From positions 13,997,861 through 14,061,860 of the forward strand of contig CM020501.1 in assembly GCA_009823395.1 (NCBI GenBank): 64,000 bases of DNA, in the 5' to 3' direction. Both the position numbers and the translations under genes were made by a program. Each line of letters begins with the position of its first letter. The stretch's first letter is position 1. Origin of the DNA: Thamnaconus septentrionalis. Taxonomy: Eukaryota > Chordata > Actinopteri > Tetraodontiformes > Monacanthidae. This document shows, piece after piece, positions 23,790-35,888 of the stretch. The notes below the pieces were generated by a model. It ran no database searches. It saw only the letters and a list, made by a program, of their open reading frames with translations, and was not told the DNA's origin.

Positions 23790-24171
23790 AGGTCCAGTGT
23801 GTAAAATTTGGCCTGGTTTCTGATTTTTCTTTTGGGAAAAGCTTAATATATTGGCCGTAAATAAATTAGTAAAAGTGTATGCTCACAGTACAATAAAAGT
23901 AATTTGGTTTCCCTACTCATAGAACGGTTGTTATGTATATATAGGAATATACATATAGCAATGGCGTTGCTCCCAACTGCCATCTGCCGTATTTGTAAAG
24001 AAGCCTGTGTAGACAATCCAGCTGCCTGACAGTTTGTTGTATTTAATGTGAACGGTTTATATGAACAGGTCACTGTAGTTCACTGGCAAACTCGGGAGAG
24101 GGAGGGTAAGCGCATGAGCACTGCAATCTAAAATCGGATCCCTAGATGGCAGAATTTGAAACACTGTACCT
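23790..24171 (+). mobile_element. TTAA-flanked MITE, copy 1
   Basis: The left end AGGTCCAGTGTGTAAAATTT is preceded by TTAA (23786-23789). The right end is a degraded inverted copy (AACACTGTACCT) followed by TCAA, a one-base change from TTAA. The interior (AAAGTAATTTGGTTTTCCTAC-like, then an ACGGTTGTTATGTATATA region) aligns with the reverse complement of 43021-43336. There is no transposase. TTAA flanks are typical of piggyBac-type targets, so it may be a non-autonomous relative of that group (inference). The same ends are common in percomorph fish genomes. Confidence 0.85.
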
Positions 24172-24175
24172 TCAA

Positions 24176-26860
24176 ACATGATTTGCGTAAACAAGGCGCC
24201 ACAGAGAGTCTCCTCCAGCAGGTGTCACGGTCACCTGGTCGGCGGCTGAAGCCTCTTGTTGCCGCTGGACACATAATCCACTTAGTTTCCTTGTGAATGC
24301 AAAGGAGAAAATAGCGGCTTTCTCGATCGACACGGACGAATTAGGAGCATTAGGTCACATTAAAGGGCTCCTCGGGGCCGCCGGGGGAGACGGCGAAGGC
24401 CTGAGGTAATCGTTAGGGAAGGAGAAGCACATTCATCCACTCTGTCAGCCGCGCGGACGGCCGCTGCCGCCGCCGATTAATCTCTAATTTCTGAAGGCCG
24501 CTGGATAGAAAACCTTCCGGGGGTAAAAAGAAGGAGGAAAAAAAAGAAAAAGGGACGAGGACGCCGGCGCTGCTCCTGCTGACGTTATTTCTTGGTTGAT
24601 GTTGATAATGAAAAAGAAAGAGGCGTGAACAGACGACACAGTCAGGTTCTTTTGGGGTTTTTTTTCTCAGAGGAAGCTTTTTGGATGCGCAAGATAAGAT
24701 GCATCACTCCTGTACCTGGAGCCATTTTTTATTTGGAGCGCTTAAACAAAAAAGAGCTTCATATTGCTTCCCCGCCCCCTCTTTCTCTCTGCAGCACTCT
24801 CCTCTTTTGCACACACCTTAATGTGAAAAGTGTATTGCATTGCATTGTGTGCCGGGTATTAAACAGACTTCTTCTCTCTGCATCCGGCTATAAATAGGGA
24901 TCCTCACAAAAGCGAGGGTAATCAAAGTGTCAGGGTTTTTTTTTTTTTTGGCAAACGAAGAACGATGCCTCCGCTGTTAAGTTCCTCCGCTGGGCCGATG
25001 CATCAGAGGAGGGGAAGCGGCTGCGCTGCATGGATCAGGTGTAACTCAGCCGCGGCGGTCGACGGGGGAACGTATTCATTCTCACCCCTCCCCACCTCCC
25101 CTCCTCTCCCCCACCCATCCTTCTCTATCGCCCGCCTTCATCTCCTCCGCTGTGCCGTCGCCCACCTCCTCCCGGTTCGAGGCTTTCATTGACTCTGCTG
25201 AGTCCCACCGCACTCCGAGGACCAATTGAGTTTATCCCAGCCATCCCGAGGCTGACATCTCCTCTCAATTAAACCTGCAAACCTGCGCCGAGGAAAACCG
25301 GCGGTCAATTAAAAGGAAAGATTTGGTCCCTTTGACGTGGCGGGTGTCTCATTCTTATGTCTTCTATGGTTTGACCTGTAAAGAAGAAGAAGAAAATCCT
25401 TCCCTTCAGGGCACCTTAATTATGTGTCTGACAATGACACGTGGGCTGCTCTGTCAGTTACGCATGGCAGCCGGCCGCAGGCGCTCAGCCATGATGTCGT
25501 GGGCTCAGGATGACGGTGAACAAAGAGTCAGAAAAGTTCTGACTTTTATTAGAGGCAAAGTACAGCTGCCTTCCCGTAGATGGAAGTGTTGCAAATATTG
25601 AGGTTTTTCTCCAAAGAAAAGCTAATAAAACAAAATAAAGCATCTTGGTGTGTGGATGTTTAGAGTTGGTTCATTGAGATAATCAGTAGCCACTCATCCC
25701 TGTACATGCTTCTGGGCATTTATGTTTTTTTTTTTCTTTTTTAGAATGGTTATTCGAGGGCTGTTTCTTTATTTTGGTCATTACACACACTCCCCCTTCA
25801 AATAATTGCAAAGAATGATTCCTTTATTTGCCTTGAACTGATGACACAACGTCCCCAAAGTCTTTTCAGACAATTTTCTGAGATACACTGACTTGTAATT
25901 GGTTGAAAAAGATGCAGCATTTTTAGATTGTTTGGAAAAATTTGTTGTTTTCTCAAGTATTTGAGAACCCAAAAGCGTGACTATTGTGACTCAAAACTGC
26001 GTGAGAGGGACAAAATAAATTCCTTTCTTGCCAGATTTGGACTGAAGACTGATTGAAAACTGCAAAAACCAGCAGGTGACCAGAGCTGGTTTTCATCACA
26101 TCCCCATAATGCCAAATAATAACTGTTTTCTTCATGAAAGTCCAAAACGGCACGACTGGAAACGCAACAGTTGTTTCACTGGATGACAAAGTCGATCTGT
26201 GTTTTAAACTTAATTGGAGTCTTGGGGATACAAAAATATGCCTTTACGCAGGACACAAATTAATGCTTATTCGCCACATTTATCCACATACATGCAGGTG
26301 CTCTGGCAACGAGGCAGCCATTTACTGAGGGATGACAAGAAACTGGAGGACATGCAAGCCACATATCTTTCATCACTCTGTATCTTCAGGAATAAAATTG
26401 GCTCCCCAGGAAAAAGAGAGAAAATCTGTCATTGTTAAACCCCGTTTTTATCCCCAGCCGCTAAATATAAGTCCTAAAACACTGGCCGCCATTACAAATG
26501 AGGTTTGCAGGCTTATGGCAAACAACACAGTGTTGTGTGTTCAAGAGAAATGAACAAAATGGAAAACTTGACCGTCACGCTTTACTGTGACTTCGGTTGA
26601 AAGGCGACTCAAGAATCGTTGCCTCTTAACTCGCTCGTTGCATTAAAGAAAGAAGCGTTTGTCGTGAAAATCAATTTAACAAAGTGGCAGCTGCATAATA
26701 GAAAAGTGTTGAACAGTGTCTTTGCAGGGCAGGAAAGTAAGAGCTTTTTTCTTTTGAAAATTTACTTTGGAAATCCATTTCTTCAACCGACTGTGAACCT
26801 GAAGTGTTTGACTGTGCAACGTGTTTTTTGTAATCATTTTTTGTAACCGATAACATGGAC
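24176..26860. other. No gene seen
   Basis: A CpG-rich stretch at 24360-24480 and another at 24960-25260, the latter with a CCTCCCC-rich run, then ordinary AT-rich DNA. No exon recognised. Confidence 0.5.
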
Positions 26861-26867
26861 AATTGTA

Positions 26868-26925
26868 TTGTCTCCTTTGGTTTTATGCAGATGACACACT
26901 GCTGTTTGTTTCTTTTCTTCCTAGT
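26868..26925 (+). pseudogene. L2-like LINE reverse-transcriptase fragment
   Basis: The frame reads C-L-L-W-F-YADD-T-L-L-F-V-S-F-L-P, with YADD at 26884-26895. The DNA resembles the fish L2-type segment in which ...TTATGCAGATGACAC... is followed by a leucine/tyrosine and VSF-K/L-P. A one-base indel before the box displaces the usual S-F-H-C. It is a short relic with no intact flanking domain. Confidence 0.6.
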
Positions 26926-26967
26926 TTTCTGGTTGTTGTTGTTCTGGCTGCATTCTAGACTATCATT

Positions 26968-27060
26968 TTAATTCAACTCAAATTTGATATTTTTGCTTAC
27001 ACTGATGCCAGGACACCAATTGGATTCATTCTTTCTCAAGGTTCTAATCCAAGTTATTTA
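26968..27060 (+). pseudogene. Possible LTR-retrotransposon RNase H scrap
   Basis: One frame reads ...KFDIFAYTDARTPIGFILSQ..., with TDAR at 27001-27012. It resembles the start of Ty3/Gypsy-type RNase H, where a catalytic Asp in T-D-A-S is followed by G-I-G-A-V-L-S-Q. It is only about 30 codons and a stop precedes it. It lies too near the L2-like scrap to be the same element. A chance match is quite possible. Confidence 0.25.
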
Positions 27061-27080
27061 TTTATTTATTTATTTATTTT
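27055..27080. repeat. (TTTA)n
   Basis: About six TTTA units, right after the possible RNase H scrap. Confidence 0.85.
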
Positions 27081-30000
27081 AATCAAATGCCACTTTTTTG
27101 TCTCACTTGCGCTGCATAATGAGCTATGTTGTAATAAATGAATAATATTAACACCAATAGTAAGGCTGGATGTACAGTAGACTGAATTGCTCTTACGGCA
27201 ACACATGGGAGAAGAGATGCTGTCTAATAGTTTGTGGTTGGATTAAAGCGATTTACTTTTTATCCCATCAGCCAAAAAAAAAGAAAAGAAAGAAATTCCC
27301 ATTTTATCCCATATTAAAGCCGCTGCTGTTGAAGGACTTTGCTACTTTTCTGCTACTTTTGTCGAAGGCCTGTAGTCGAGGGGAGAAGCTCAGTCGACAT
27401 GAAGAGTATGAGGCAGGAGGACATGAAGGTGCGGGACAGAACTGAGCCACCAGCAATCATAGAAAAGTGACAACTTGAGGCTTACAATATTGCACTGCGA
27501 CAGAGGAAGGAGTGGGGATGAGGTAAAGGTGCGTTGCCAAGAGGTTTGTGGCGAGAGCAGGAGGGGAAGCCATGCTGTTGCAGCATAATCCTCTCCTCTG
27601 AAATTTGAAGTCAGATGGGGCTGACGTGGCCTTTGATTGGTTGATGTGCACAGAATTTAAGAGCCCACAGAAGATGCAGCGCTTATGCTTCATTTTTGGC
27701 CGAGAGCAGGCATCATCATTTGGTAATGCCCTAAAATAAACCTGAAGCCAAAGCCATACTCGTGGATGGGCAAATGTTCCACGATAAATAACACACTTGA
27801 AAAATTAAAATGGCAGCGTGCCCATTAAAATCCCCTGCGGCCGGCAGAGCGGGCTGCAAGACTTTACTCCGAGGTTACTGACTATCAGGCAAGGGAAGAG
27901 GACAATTTAGCCTGCGCGCCAGTGTGATCTGCTGAGGTTCATTATCTCCTGCATTTACATAGAATTCTGGTTACCTGTTTGAACCTTTTCATTGGAGAAC
28001 GTCACATTTTGAGGGTGTGTGTCACGTCCCGGTGGGCCTGGCCACTCTTTGCCCGCTCTGCTGGACGAGCCTGTCGGCGGCTGCAGCAGCAGTTGACCTT
28101 TTTCGGGCTGCCAGCAAACACGCGGCAGTCCTCCAGTCACCTCCGCAGCGCTAACTTGGCGTGTGAAGGCTTCGCCGAGGGCTCGTTGACACCGGCCCCA
28201 CCAGCCTGCGCCGCGTCTCCCCTCCCTGAACAAAACGCGGAAGAACGTCGCCCCGCAAAAACACTCTGAGTCGTTTTTTCAGTCTTTCCCGATGGAAGAC
28301 ACAGTCACATGCCTCCTTTTTTATTTGTCTCCCTCTTCTCCTTTCCCTCCACCTCCCCAAAGTCACATGCAAACACACTCGGTGAATCAATCTGCCTGGA
28401 TTGAATTGATGGCCCTCGAGCTTTTTTTCTGCTGACTAAGGCGGCGCCAAATATGGTGAGTTATTGGGGAATTATGCTCAGCTGTCAGTCGGTGTGGGCC
28501 GGCGATCCGCTCTGTCAATCGCCGTCCGGAACTGCTGTCTCCGCACTTACCACCCGGCACGCCGCTCTGACCTGCCCCGCGCCCACCCGCGCCCCTGCCG
28601 GGAGGGAGCAGATGCCACTGAAAGGCATGATAAATGCATTCCAATGAGTTTACTCTCCCGCAGTATCGATCAATATTGCAGACGTCCGGATTGAAACATT
28701 TCCCCGGATGTATTTCTCTGAAGTCTGACTTACTTGGAGGAAATTGAGGATATTGATCAACCGGGTACGAAGTGGCTGTGGACGTTGTCTCGCAGCGGCC
28801 AGTAGAGAAACAAAAGAGAAACAAACAAATGCCTCAGTGTGGTCTGAGGTCAGAGAAACAAAAGCGCAGAGAATTACTCTTTCCTTTCATGCCTGGTCAT
28901 TTCCATATGTCCCCCTAGAACCTCCTGCCCATCCATCACATTTCACTCGCGGCAAGACAGCTGTCTGGGAGTCAAGCATATTCACAGTTCAGCAGTCCAT
29001 CAAATTGCACCAAATACAGTAATTCTTCACTCAGGCTGGGGGCGGGTGGTGGAGGAGTGGCGAGGGAAAATGCATCAAGGAGGCAGAGACGCGTCGTTGG
29101 ACCTTGTTTTGCCTAAAACATTTCAGTGTTGCTTTAAACTTCCCAGCATTGAGGCACTACGGACTTTTATAACACAGAAAAATAGCAGTGCACTCAGGTA
29201 ACATGAAGCCCGTTTTCTTTTAAAAATGGTAAAACGGTCAAGTGTATTATATTTGAATATGGCAAATGTGACCATTCCACCAAAAACATTGCCACTTGTG
29301 CTCCTAATTTTGCATTCAAACAAAATATATTTTCTTGATATTTTATACGTTTCAATTAATGGTGTTCCTCTTTAAGTAGCTATTTGCAATATTGAACTAA
29401 CTACACTTGAGTGTTTTCTCTTGAGTGTTGACATCTGCCAGTGTGGTGAATAGCAATAAAATATCTATAATAGTAATAATATATAATAATCCTCTGGCCT
29501 CCAGTTTTAAATACTACTTTTGTCAGTTGACAGTGTCCACAAAACAGCGATGGTCCTGCTGGTGAAACTTTTGCATACAGCCCCTCTAATCCAAATTTGG
29601 TTACATTTTATGAATTGGATCTATAATATGTGAACCTCAATCTGGCCTGGTTCTGAAAATGATGCTGCTACCAAAACACAGACAGACAATTAGGAAGAGT
29701 CTCAAATGGCGTGTCACTGCTTCTTATTGAGTGAGACAATATAGTGTGCAACTAAAAGAGAGATTCATCACTGCCACACTTCACATGGCTGGAATGGATT
29801 CAATAACAGCCTTCTGGGATCCAAAGGGAAATCAAAGAAGAAGGTACAAGATTGAGTGAGTATAGCTGCCCACGATGTGTTGGATATAATAAAGCCAAAC
29901 GCCACAATGCCATGATGCTGTTTTAGCTTTATTTGCATTCTCGGCCCAAGCATTTGCCTCACTGCTGTCGAGTGTGGAAATATAAAAATGGTAGCACTAA

Positions 30001-30274
30001 ATTCAAATTTCAAGATTGATTTTTTTTTAGACCATTCCCTTCACTAAGAGACTATAGTATTGCAAAAATAATACTCCAAAAGTCATGAGTCTGATCATTT
30101 ATCTGCGTGAAAGTTGTTGTTGTTGTGCTGAACTCAGTCACCTTTTTCTTTTTCCCCTAAGAGTTGTATGACTTTGGGGAGTACTAATATCTGAATGAGC
30201 CTTTGTTCTCTCTGCGCCATGTTGATCCCTCACTACAGAGTGCCTTGTGAAAGACACTCAGAAGAAGCACGCCT

Positions 30275-30276
<2 letters not shown>

Positions 30277-30306
<30 letters not shown>
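30277..30306. repeat. (AC)15
   Basis: Uninterrupted CA array. Confidence 0.95.
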
Positions 30307-30308
<2 letters not shown>

Positions 30309-30642
30309 ACTTAAATGCATGGAGGTGGCACTCAGCCAGCTGCGGCACATTTTCTTTATTGCCATGAGCTTCACTTGAATCCTGCTTGTGAGATGACAGG
30401 TGTTCACAGATACGCTTTCTCATTAAAACTGGTTCCTTTAGTCTTCCTCGGGTGCAAGAAAATCCTAAATTTAAACATTCATTATATACACTAAAAATAC
30501 ATGATATACTCTCCGTGATGTACTTTTATTTCACGCCAAAAGGTTCCAACTATCCAACAAACATAATTACAAAACTAAGACATTTTGACATGGGCTTTGT
30601 GAAGTCGCTGTTGGCAAAGCCATGTTGCAATGGTTATTTCAA

Positions 30643-30660
30643 ACCAGCATATATGCTGGT
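30643..30660. repeat. 18-bp perfect palindrome
   Basis: ACCAGCATATATGCTGGT is its own reverse complement. ACCAG also recurs just downstream (AAACCAGT), suggesting a remnant of a short DNA-transposon-like repeat. Confidence 0.6.
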
Positions 30661-33055
30661 CTCAAACCAGTCAACAAGGTTTGTTCACTGGGTGTTTTCT
30701 CTTTTTGGACCTATTCTTTGTAAAACCCTAGAAATGGTTGCAATGTGGTTCAAACCCCAGCAGATCTGCAGCAACTTGTGAAAATTGTGAAACATTCAAT
30801 CCTCTTTCTTCGCCGTTCTGATGCTTGCCCTACATGTCGTCTTTGTCATTCACATGCCTGAATGAAGCAGGCTGCTGCCATGTGATTGGCTGATCAGCTA
30901 TTTGTGGTAGTCAAAACAATCAAAGTCTGGGAAGTGTTCACAAGAGTGAGTAAAGTAATATCAAAACCTTTAGGTTGAATAAATGGGCAGAATTCTCCAA
31001 AAGCGTTCTTTCCAAGAATGGCAGAATTCATCTGCAGAAGAGGGAAGAACTAAAATCAACCCCTGCATTTATCATAATGCTTATTTGAAGGGAAAGGTAT
31101 AACCCACCTGATGTTTTGAGCTCTTGTGTTCACCTCGCGTCACAGTTGATGTCAGTGGAGGTTAAGCTGATATAGTAGGGGATGGATGGGTGTTTTTGTG
31201 AAACCTTTTTTCTTTTCAACATTGATTTGAAAAACATTTCCAGCCACAGGACTGGAATGAAAGACAAGATTAATGGTCCTATCGCAAGTTTTCATCCAAT
31301 AGCCCTTTGCCGGACTCTGCCAAATGTGGACTTAGACTGAATTTCAAAGAGATAAAAAAAAAGTCCAATTATTATTTCCGTGTCAGGAAGAAAGTGCAAT
31401 GCTTTCCTCGCATCGCATTGTGAAATGAGATGCTACTTGTCATGCAAGGAAAACAAACAAGAGACGGCAGCCTGGGCTGTGAATACAGATTACATCTGAA
31501 ATATTAGTGCAGTTAATTAACTCGGAATCATAGCTGGGTAAACATTATGACAGTTTTGGAATATCAGCCCCTGGCTTTGAAAGAATGTGTCAAACTGACA
31601 GTAATTTCCTTCCATTTCAAATTTAATGGAAACATTTGAAACAGGCGTCAGCTCTGACTGGAATTCTAAGTGGTTTAACAGAGAGGAGTTCAGACCGCTC
31701 CGTGAGGTCCCTGCAAAAATACTGCAGCAACACCTGACTCAAAAAGTTTGCCAAGTTTGCGAGGCTAACCTTGTTTCCTTGCAGTTAACTCGTGTACCGT
31801 CAGACCAAATCACAATTGCTCAATAAACAACTCTTAAAGGGCATTTAACGGAGACCTAATTGCGAGGGACAGCAGTTCATTTCTTAGAATGTTTTTCAAC
31901 GATGCATCTCTGCCTAAGGGGTAAATATGTCTTCTCCATTTCCACTGAACGAAATCAGTCGTCCAAGCCGCTAATGGCAGATCTGCGCTGGCAGGCTTGT
32001 CGCATCTTTGGCGGTTTTTTAACATTTGAACCCTGATCAGAAGCTGCAGGAAATGTAAAAAAAAAGAAAAGAAAGAAAAGAATAGAAAAAAAGGTACCTG
32101 CAAACCGGTGTTTCAGTTTATTGTTTGAGCGAACGAACAACAGTGATGAACACCTCAGTGTTCCGTTGATGGAAGTTTCCTGGAAGATATCGCAATCAAT
32201 TGCACCTATGCTTTGATATGATAAGTGAAGTGAAGTTAGTTACAAAGTGAGTCAAAAAAAAACAACAAATGCTATTTTCTCCACAAGGAGTAGGGCTGCA
32301 CATTTGTGGATAAAATGAGAATCACAACATAATGACAACAATTGTTGGTCGCAACAACCACGCCAACCTTTGTCATGTTGCTCTTTGTTGTGACGTTTGA
32401 GGTAGTAATCCAGATTTGTGGTGTTAAGCGAATGCATTGGCTAACAATATATATGAAAGCAGCATTCAGTAGCTTGTGCAGAGACTTTCTACTTTGTACC
32501 TATCTCTTGTAAGAAGCTGCTGCACAGCACAGTTTGAAACAACATGATTGGCCAAGATTTGTTCCCAATTTGGTTATGAAAATGTAGATGATTGTCTGTT
32601 TGTAAAAAAGCGGATTTGCGCCATATTTACTCTTATGGATGTCTCCATTCAAAATGGTCCATGTCTCCAATATAAAATGTTCTGGTTTAAAAAAAAACTT
32701 CACCAGGATGTTAATGGAACCATTTTATGTTATTGTAGGATTTAAAAAAATAAACAAAAACTGACTCTTCCTCAGCCTTCAGTGTAGAAAATAATCTAGA
32801 TGACCAGTGTTTAATTATTTATTTATGTATTTATTTTTTTATGTAATGTACTGTATGTCAGTTTAGAATGTAGCAGAATCTATGGAATAGAAAATGACCT
32901 TGAAGGTTTTACCTACTGTAAGAGAGAAAAGAACACAACTCTATAACTCCAGTTAAACCAAAGCAGACAAATTAAAGGAGTTGGACAGCAGTAATAAGCT
33001 GTTGGAGTCCTCATGTTTGTGTCTATTCACACTTAGGTCACAATCACCCTGACCC

Positions 33056-33084
33056 TGGGTAGAAGGTTCCACACCTTCTACCCA
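33056..33084. repeat. Perfect 12-bp inverted repeat with 5-base loop
   Basis: TGGGTAGAAGGT, then loop TCCAC, then ACCTTCTACCCA. Every stem base pairs. No T-run follows and nothing suggests a precursor microRNA of normal stem length. Confidence 0.75.
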
Positions 33085-33089
33085 AATGT

Positions 33090-35100
33090 TTACACAACAG
33101 GGGTGTATGTTAAATACTGTATTCCTTTTTTCTTCCTCTGGTTTTCTTCATGACTCCTTTCACACAGTCGAAACATTTTTACACACCATAAAGGCAAAGT
33201 CATTGTTGTTGGTTTTTAGGAGTTCATGTACTGAAAACACAAACATGCTCTTTTTTGGGGTAATCCCTTGATAATATTTTCTCTTTTCTACATCAACTTA
33301 GCCTTCCCCAATCTGGAACTGTTTTTAAAATTGTCGAGCATTGTGCTCTTCAAAATGGTTCCGATTCTTAAATTTAAGTTCATGGGAGAGGAAAATGAAA
33401 TGAATGCAGATAGTGGAAGGTAAAATAATCTCAGGTTGAACAATGAAAAGTAGCACTTAGGCACCTTTTTCAGGAGGAAGGACGGTTCCGCCGAGACTCA
33501 CCCACTAACCATTTCTCTTGTCTGCGGGACAGAAGTCTTTTATTAGCCCTCACTCTACTTGTGAGCAGTGTCCCTGCACTGCACTTCCATCGTCGTGCTC
33601 ATGGTTGTTAGATGGTACAACAACAACTGCAACTTGAACACACTCAGCAGCCTGTTCAGATCAGCTCAGGGCGATTGATATTAGAAAAACCGATTGTGTT
33701 GCCAGATGCCAGATGTCTCCGTTGTCACAGAAGATTGATTTGCAAAAGGCTGGAGTGAAGAAAGTAAGTCGGTCGAGTCCAACTTTTTTTAATGCTTCAA
33801 CTTTAGACTCCATCTGCAGGAGCAGTAATGAACCCACCATGGAGTAGCAATTATTGAAATGTCGACGCTTTTCTCTCAACTATCTGCCTTTTGAATCTCC
33901 ATCCCACAAAGCCAGTGGTGTTGCAGTCGCCATGAAAACAGAAATGATAATTTCACCCCCACCCTCCCCCCCAAAAAAAAACAAAAAAAACCCGTCATTT
34001 TCTGACCTAATGAAAACGTGCCCCGAAACCAACTCTGTACCGGAGAAACTCAAGGAAAATCCTGCCTGCTGCACTGCAGCCCCCGGACCCTCCTCCCTCC
34101 AACTCGGCTCACGCTGCAAACAGCAGTGCAGAAAGTGTTGAGCCGCCACACTGCTGACCTTGGCCACCGCTGCCACTGTGGGCGGCTGACGGAGGAGCGT
34201 GGGAGTGCGAGAGGAAGAGGTCGCACACTGGCCCTCTGGTACTAAATGGGTAATTCAACTCTATTCCGCTAAAACACCTACCAGCGCCGGGAGGCAGTGA
34301 AGTTTGTACAATTCCTCATGCCATCAACAACATAACAAGCTCCATCACCTCTTGGAATAAAGGAATGAAATGGTGAGCAACCTCCACATAAACACCTCCT
34401 ACCCCCACTTTCTTTTCTATTACTTATTCCTCCCGCTCCCCTGCCTGTAGCTCGGTGCCATCCATCATCTTCCGTGGCCGCCGCTCCGTCTCCTCAGGTT
34501 CCAGCAGTACCTTTCCGCACCGCGCGGTCTCTTGGAGAAAACTCCCTCTCTCTCAATCCTCCTCTATCAGTCCCTTTCTTTTCTCTTTGACCTTTGTTCA
34601 AACAGACAACGTGCGACGCAAGGTGTTGACTTTATCCTCACCATGCACACATCTCAAAATAAATGCTAACAAAACACAAAACAAAGAACCATTTTCTCCC
34701 TTTTTATGTTTTACCACTCCTAGTTTGGCATTTACGTGTATTTGAAAAATGGAAAAAGTTTTTTAAAAAAGGTTTGTCTTTTCTGTGAAGAAGAAAATGA
34801 AACAAGTACTGCATTATTGATAGGAGTGCCACCACATTGTTTATTTACTAGTCACCGGGCAGAGGCTGTGTTTGGAAATTGGTTTTTGAATTGCAGATGT
34901 CAGTCATGAACCGCATTCCAATATATTAATAATAAGGATCGGCCAGTGCTCGGGAATTGTGCACATCGTAACAACAACGACAAAAGACCAGTGCTTGCTG
35001 CCTTTAGTCACATCTCCTCTTCTTATCCAATCTTAGGCATGGAGTTTTTACTTTACATTCTATATATATTTATATATGAGAGGCCATCTGGGTGATTAGC
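33090..35100. other. No gene seen
   Basis: Ordinary intronic DNA, with a C-run/A-run junction at 33955-33990. Confidence 0.5.
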
Positions 35101-35121
35101 TGCAGTAAGGAGGTAGCAGAG

Positions 35122-35440
35122 ATTAAAATGTTGAGCTTCTCTTTGGTCGTGACCAGAATTTGACAGGATCAGCAATAAGATCATCGGAGGGACAGTGAAT
35201 GTTGAATGTTTTGAAGATAATGCCAGAGAGGCCAGGCTGAGATGTTTGAATGTGGACAGAGAAGGGATAATGAATATATGGGTAGAAGGATGCTGAGGTT
35301 GGTACTGGCAGACAGGAGACTCATGGGTGTAGTGTGAAGTCAGTTGGTGTGAGAGGAGAGGATGGAGATAGATGGAGGCAGATGATTGGCTGTGGCAACC
35401 CCTGAATGGGTGAGCCGGAAGGAAAAGAACAGCAAGAGCT
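35122..35440 (+). mobile_element. LINE 3'-end fragment, probably RTE type
   Basis: Successive blocks follow the end of a LINE ORF familiar from fish: a GTTGAGCTTCTCTTTGG block, a CAGAGAGGCCAGGCTGAGATG block (the E-A-R-L-R-W-F-G-H region, here mutated), a GTAGAAGGATGCTGAGG block, and the terminal GATTGGCTGTGGCAACCCCT then GGTGAGCCGGAAGGAAAAGAA. The frame is broken several times. The clade is from memory, not from alignment. Confidence 0.6.
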
Positions 35441-35472
35441 TGGAAACATCAATCAGGTGTTTGAAAAGAGTT

Positions 35473-35494
35473 AAAAAAAAAAAAAAAAAAAAAA
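35473..35494. repeat. Poly-A, 22 bases
   Basis: It lies about 30 bp after the RTE-like fragment and could be a retroposon tail. Confidence 0.95.
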
Positions 35495-35809
35495 CAACTG
35501 ATATGTGAAACCGTTTCTGTCAGTATCAGATAAACTAAACCGATGACAGGTAGTAACCGAGGTAGAGATGGTTATTAATACATGACTGTGATCTAGGACA
35601 ACAATCACAGTTCCTCCAGCATTATTTACTTCCTCCTCCGATTAGTTGCTTGGTGGATGACCGACACAAATTGATGGTGATCTTCTCCTCCATGAATCAT
35701 TGCATCAAGCCTCCTCCTATACATGGCTCCAGGTGACGACGCTGCTTGCAGCTTTAATATATATATATTTTTTTTTTCTCCTGCAAACTTTGTCAAGAAC
35801 GCATCCATA

Positions 35810-35888
35810 AGAATGCAAATTTCTCTTGGAGATTAATAAAGTATTTATCGATCTATCGATCTATCTATCTATCTATCCATCATCTATC
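35810..35888 (+). mobile_element. LINE/SINE 3' tail with (ATCT)n
   Basis: AAATTTCTCTTGGAGATTAA is followed by TAAAGTATTTATCGATCTATC and a run of ATCT units. This is the usual fish retroposon 3' end (aatttccc...ggggattaataaagtatctatc). The tail array itself spans about 35847-35888. A perfect octamer ATGCAAAT lies at 35813-35820. Confidence 0.6.

Larger units (their letters stand above)
27085..33050. other. No gene seen
   Basis: The GC-rich block at 28010-28620 contains many CpGs and C-runs but no splice-flanked frame that I recognise. 29100-31600 is AT-rich and plain apart from (AC)15 and a palindrome. Confidence 0.5.

Noticed and set aside
32289..32450. TAGGGCTGCACATTTGTGG, resembling the start of a dispersed fish MITE
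   Set aside because: No convincing inverted right end was found, and the similarity is short and from memory.
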